Positions 13,546-14,933 of a stretch of DNA of 14,933 nt are shown here, piece by piece. The notes under the pieces were generated by a model that searched no databases, was not told where the DNA came from, and saw nothing but the letters and a program-made list of their open reading frames with translations. Within the stretch, counting starts at the first letter, position 1. Every line of letters starts with the position of its first letter. The stretch spans positions 1 to 14,933 of the forward strand of contig SLKF01000284.1 of assembly GCA_007134725.1 (NCBI GenBank), written 5' to 3'. This stretch comes from Clostridiales bacterium (GTDB taxonomy: Bacteria > Bacillota > Clostridia > Peptostreptococcales > T1SED10-28). Position numbers and translations under genes: made by a program.

Positions 13546-14876
13546 CCGGAATTTTTTATCATGTCCACCGATTGTCCCCGTTGAACCAGGGAAGCGTCGT
13601 GAGTGGTATCAATGATTACCCATCGATCCTCATCGGCTATATACACTTCGTTCCAGGCATGATATACTGCACCATTTCCAATGGCCTGAGAATACCCCTT
13701 TACCATTCGGGTCGGGATTCCCTGACTTCGAAGCATGGCTGCAAAAAGGGAAGCATAGTCATAGCAAATTCCCTTATTGCTACTGAAGGTATTGTTGATA
13801 TTCGGTAGATAAAATACATTTAACTGATCCACTTTATCATGATCATATTTTACATTGCGCACCATATAATTATATACGCCCCGTACTTTTTCCCGGTCCG
13901 AAGACATGCCTGCAGTTAATTGAGAAGCTTTTTGAATTGCAGGATCCGATGAACTCCAATTGATCTCCTGGATGGAATTTAAGTACACCGCGTGCTTTTG
14001 TTGGCTTTTTAAGGTTACTTCCTGACGATACACCTCTCGGTAGCTGTTTCCTTCGGTGTTTTCCATGATCCGTACCAGATAGGTTCCGTCTCCCCGTTGT
14101 AAGGGATAGGTTGCTACGGCATTGGCGGTTTTGGATCCGTCATGAAGATTGTAGGCGGAACGTTCTCCACCTTTTTCAACCAGTACCCGCAGTCGCTTTT
14201 GAGGCGCATTGGGATATACTACGGTTACGGCGCCTTGATCATTATGATAAATCCCTATGCGATCCATGCTGTAAGAGGGTACATTGGGGGATCTCGGCGG
14301 TGTTGCGGCTACTGTTGTGATCTCAGCGGTGCTTTTGCTCTCGCCACTGCTTTTCCCAGCACTGGCAGGTTCGCTATTTGTTGAAGCCTTGGATGCGGTG
14401 CTGCTTGGAGCACTTGCTGCCTTTTCTTCCTTGGCCGCTGCTGCTTTTTCAGCTTCTTCTTCCGCTTCGGCTTGTTTTTCCGTCTCGGCTATGGCTTCTT
14501 TCTCTGCTTTGGCTTCCGCTTCTTTTTTCGCTTCCGCTTCTTTCTCGGCTTGAGCTATCCGAGTTTCCCGCGCTTCTTTACCGGGATCCAGACTCTCAAA
14601 GGTGTGCCAATTTCCATAATCATCCTCAATGAATCTGATCTGATACTGGTCGATTATAATGATTCCGTTCTTCAAGGTAGGGCCTTCGGTCTCTTTTTTT
14701 GAATTATCCCTTGCTTTTTCTACTGCTATGGATCCTGCTGCTGAAAGATTTTCCAATGCATCAGCTTCCGGAATTCCCGAAGGAATTTTTTCTGTATCTT
14801 TATTATTGTTTGCGAATAATAGTGTGGTTGTCGTCAATAACAGGGCAAATACCAATAAAATCATTACTTTTTTCAT
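13518..14876 (-). CDS. Secreted transglutaminase-like (cysteine protease fold) protein under c-di-GMP riboswitch
   Basis: Probable extracytoplasmic protein of 452 residues. A signal peptide with KK, a hydrophobic core and a likely cut after LLFA (about 22) is followed by a globular segment (about 60-95). Next is an E/K/A-rich region (about 100-155), probably a long helix or coiled coil, then a Ser/Thr/Ala/Pro-rich linker (155-200), a beta-rich domain (about 203-295), and a C-terminal transglutaminase-like domain. The Cys-His-Asp triad is complete: C371 in KGICYDYASLFAAMLRSQG, H406 in YHAWNEV and D423 in VIIDTTHD. Such domains act as proteases, peptidases or crosslinkers, and the substrate is unknown. 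ATG 14876 has AAAGGAGGAG seven bases upstream, directly after a c-di-GMP-I riboswitch, which points to a cell-surface or lifestyle-switch role. No lipobox or sortase motif is seen. Confidence 0.88.
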   Translation of the reverse strand: MKKVMILLVFALLLTTTTLLFANNNKDTEKIPSGIPEADALENLSAAGSIAVEKARDNSKKETEGPTLKNGIIIIDQYQIRFIEDDYGNWHTFESLDPGKEARETRIAQAEKEAEAKKEAEAKAEKEAIAETEKQAEAEEEAEKAAAAKEEKAASAPSSTASKASTNSEPASAGKSSGESKSTAEITTVAATPPRSPNVPSYSMDRIGIYHNDQGAVTVVYPNAPQKRLRVLVEKGGERSAYNLHDGSKTANAVATYPLQRGDGTYLVRIMENTEGNSYREVYRQEVTLKSQQKHAVYLNSIQEINWSSSDPAIQKASQLTAGMSSDREKVRGVYNYMVRNVKYDHDKVDQLNVFYLPNINNTFSSNKGICYDYASLFAAMLRSQGIPTRMVKGYSQAIGNGAVYHAWNEVYIADEDRWVIIDTTHDASLVQRGQSVDMIKNSGGFSVTHRL

Positions 14877-14893
14877 TTTCCTACTCCTCCTTT

Positions 14894-14933
14894 GGTAGCT
14901 GGCTGCCTTCTCAGGCCCTGTAGCTTTGCGTCC
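14894..14933 (-). promoter_or_regulatory. Cyclic di-GMP-I (GEMM) riboswitch, 3' half only
   Basis: The minus strand from the window edge reads GGACGCAAAGCTACAGGGCC, then TGAGAAGGCAGCCAGCTACC. GACGCAAAGC, the short GCCT-GAGA-AGGC stem and GCAGCCAG-UACC are the conserved 3' half of class I c-di-GMP riboswitches. The 5' half (CACGCACAGGGCAAACC-like) should lie just outside the window. The last riboswitch base (14894) touches the ribosome binding site (14893-14884) of the transglutaminase gene. With no room for a separate terminator, control is more likely at translation; that is inference. Confidence 0.88.

Noticed and set aside
14284..14702. Several overlapping plus-strand frames rich in Ala, Ser, Phe and Leu
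   Set aside because: They are low-complexity shadows of the E/K/A-rich segment of the transglutaminase gene on the other strand.

Overview
The window looks like chromosomal DNA from a low-to-moderate G+C, anaerobic, Clostridia-type Firmicute. The evidence is the strong AGGAGG-type ribosome binding sites with several TTG starts, a PyrR-type RNA leader, a c-di-GMP-I riboswitch fragment, a sigma-54 regulator of a type I associate with peptide-using clostridia, and lipoprotein and secreted-protein signals typical of Gram-positives. The acidic linker of the binding lipoprotein would suit a salt- or alkali-tolerant host, but that is inference. All recognisable genes lie on the minus strand, so the window reads biologically from right to left.

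Right end (14933 to 13350): the 3' half of a c-di-GMP-I riboswitch abuts the ribosome binding site of a secreted transglutaminase-like protein that carries a long E/K/A-rich helical segment. Overlapping the end of this gene is a promoter-like sequence, followed by a structured RNA of about 155 nt that ends in a G+C-rich intrinsic terminator. I could not assign the RNA to a family.

Middle (13320 to 9150): a uracil permease (UraA/PyrP type) has its own promoter and a very compact PyrR-type leader. The terminator hairpin of that leader contains the Shine-Dalgarno sequence, and its U-tract touches the AUG. Downstream come two tandem 37-bp REP-like repeats, an intrinsic terminator, then an AbrB-family membrane protein and pseudouridine-5'-phosphate glycosidase (psuG), probably one operon. 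Uracil import and uracil release from pseudouridine monophosphate therefore sit side by side. A second REP-like element, here an 18-bp perfect inverted repeat (REPIN-like), separates psuG from the next gene.

Left part (9135 to 1): a sigma-54-dependent activator has an unassigned N-terminal sensor, a PAS domain, a canonical AAA+ domain with GAFTGA, and a winged-helix-like C-terminus instead of the usual Fis helix-turn-helix. It ends at a strong terminator. Next comes a clear -24/-12 promoter (TGGCAC-N5-CTGCA), then a complete peptide/glutathione-type ABC importer operon: binding lipoprotein, OppB, OppC, OppD and OppF (cut by the window edge). The simplest reading is that the activator senses a peptide or amino-acid signal and turns on this importer.

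The most unusual protein is OppC (551 residues against about 300 normally). It carries about 250 extra residues, Ig-like in pattern, in the loop after its first membrane segment, on the outside of the cell.
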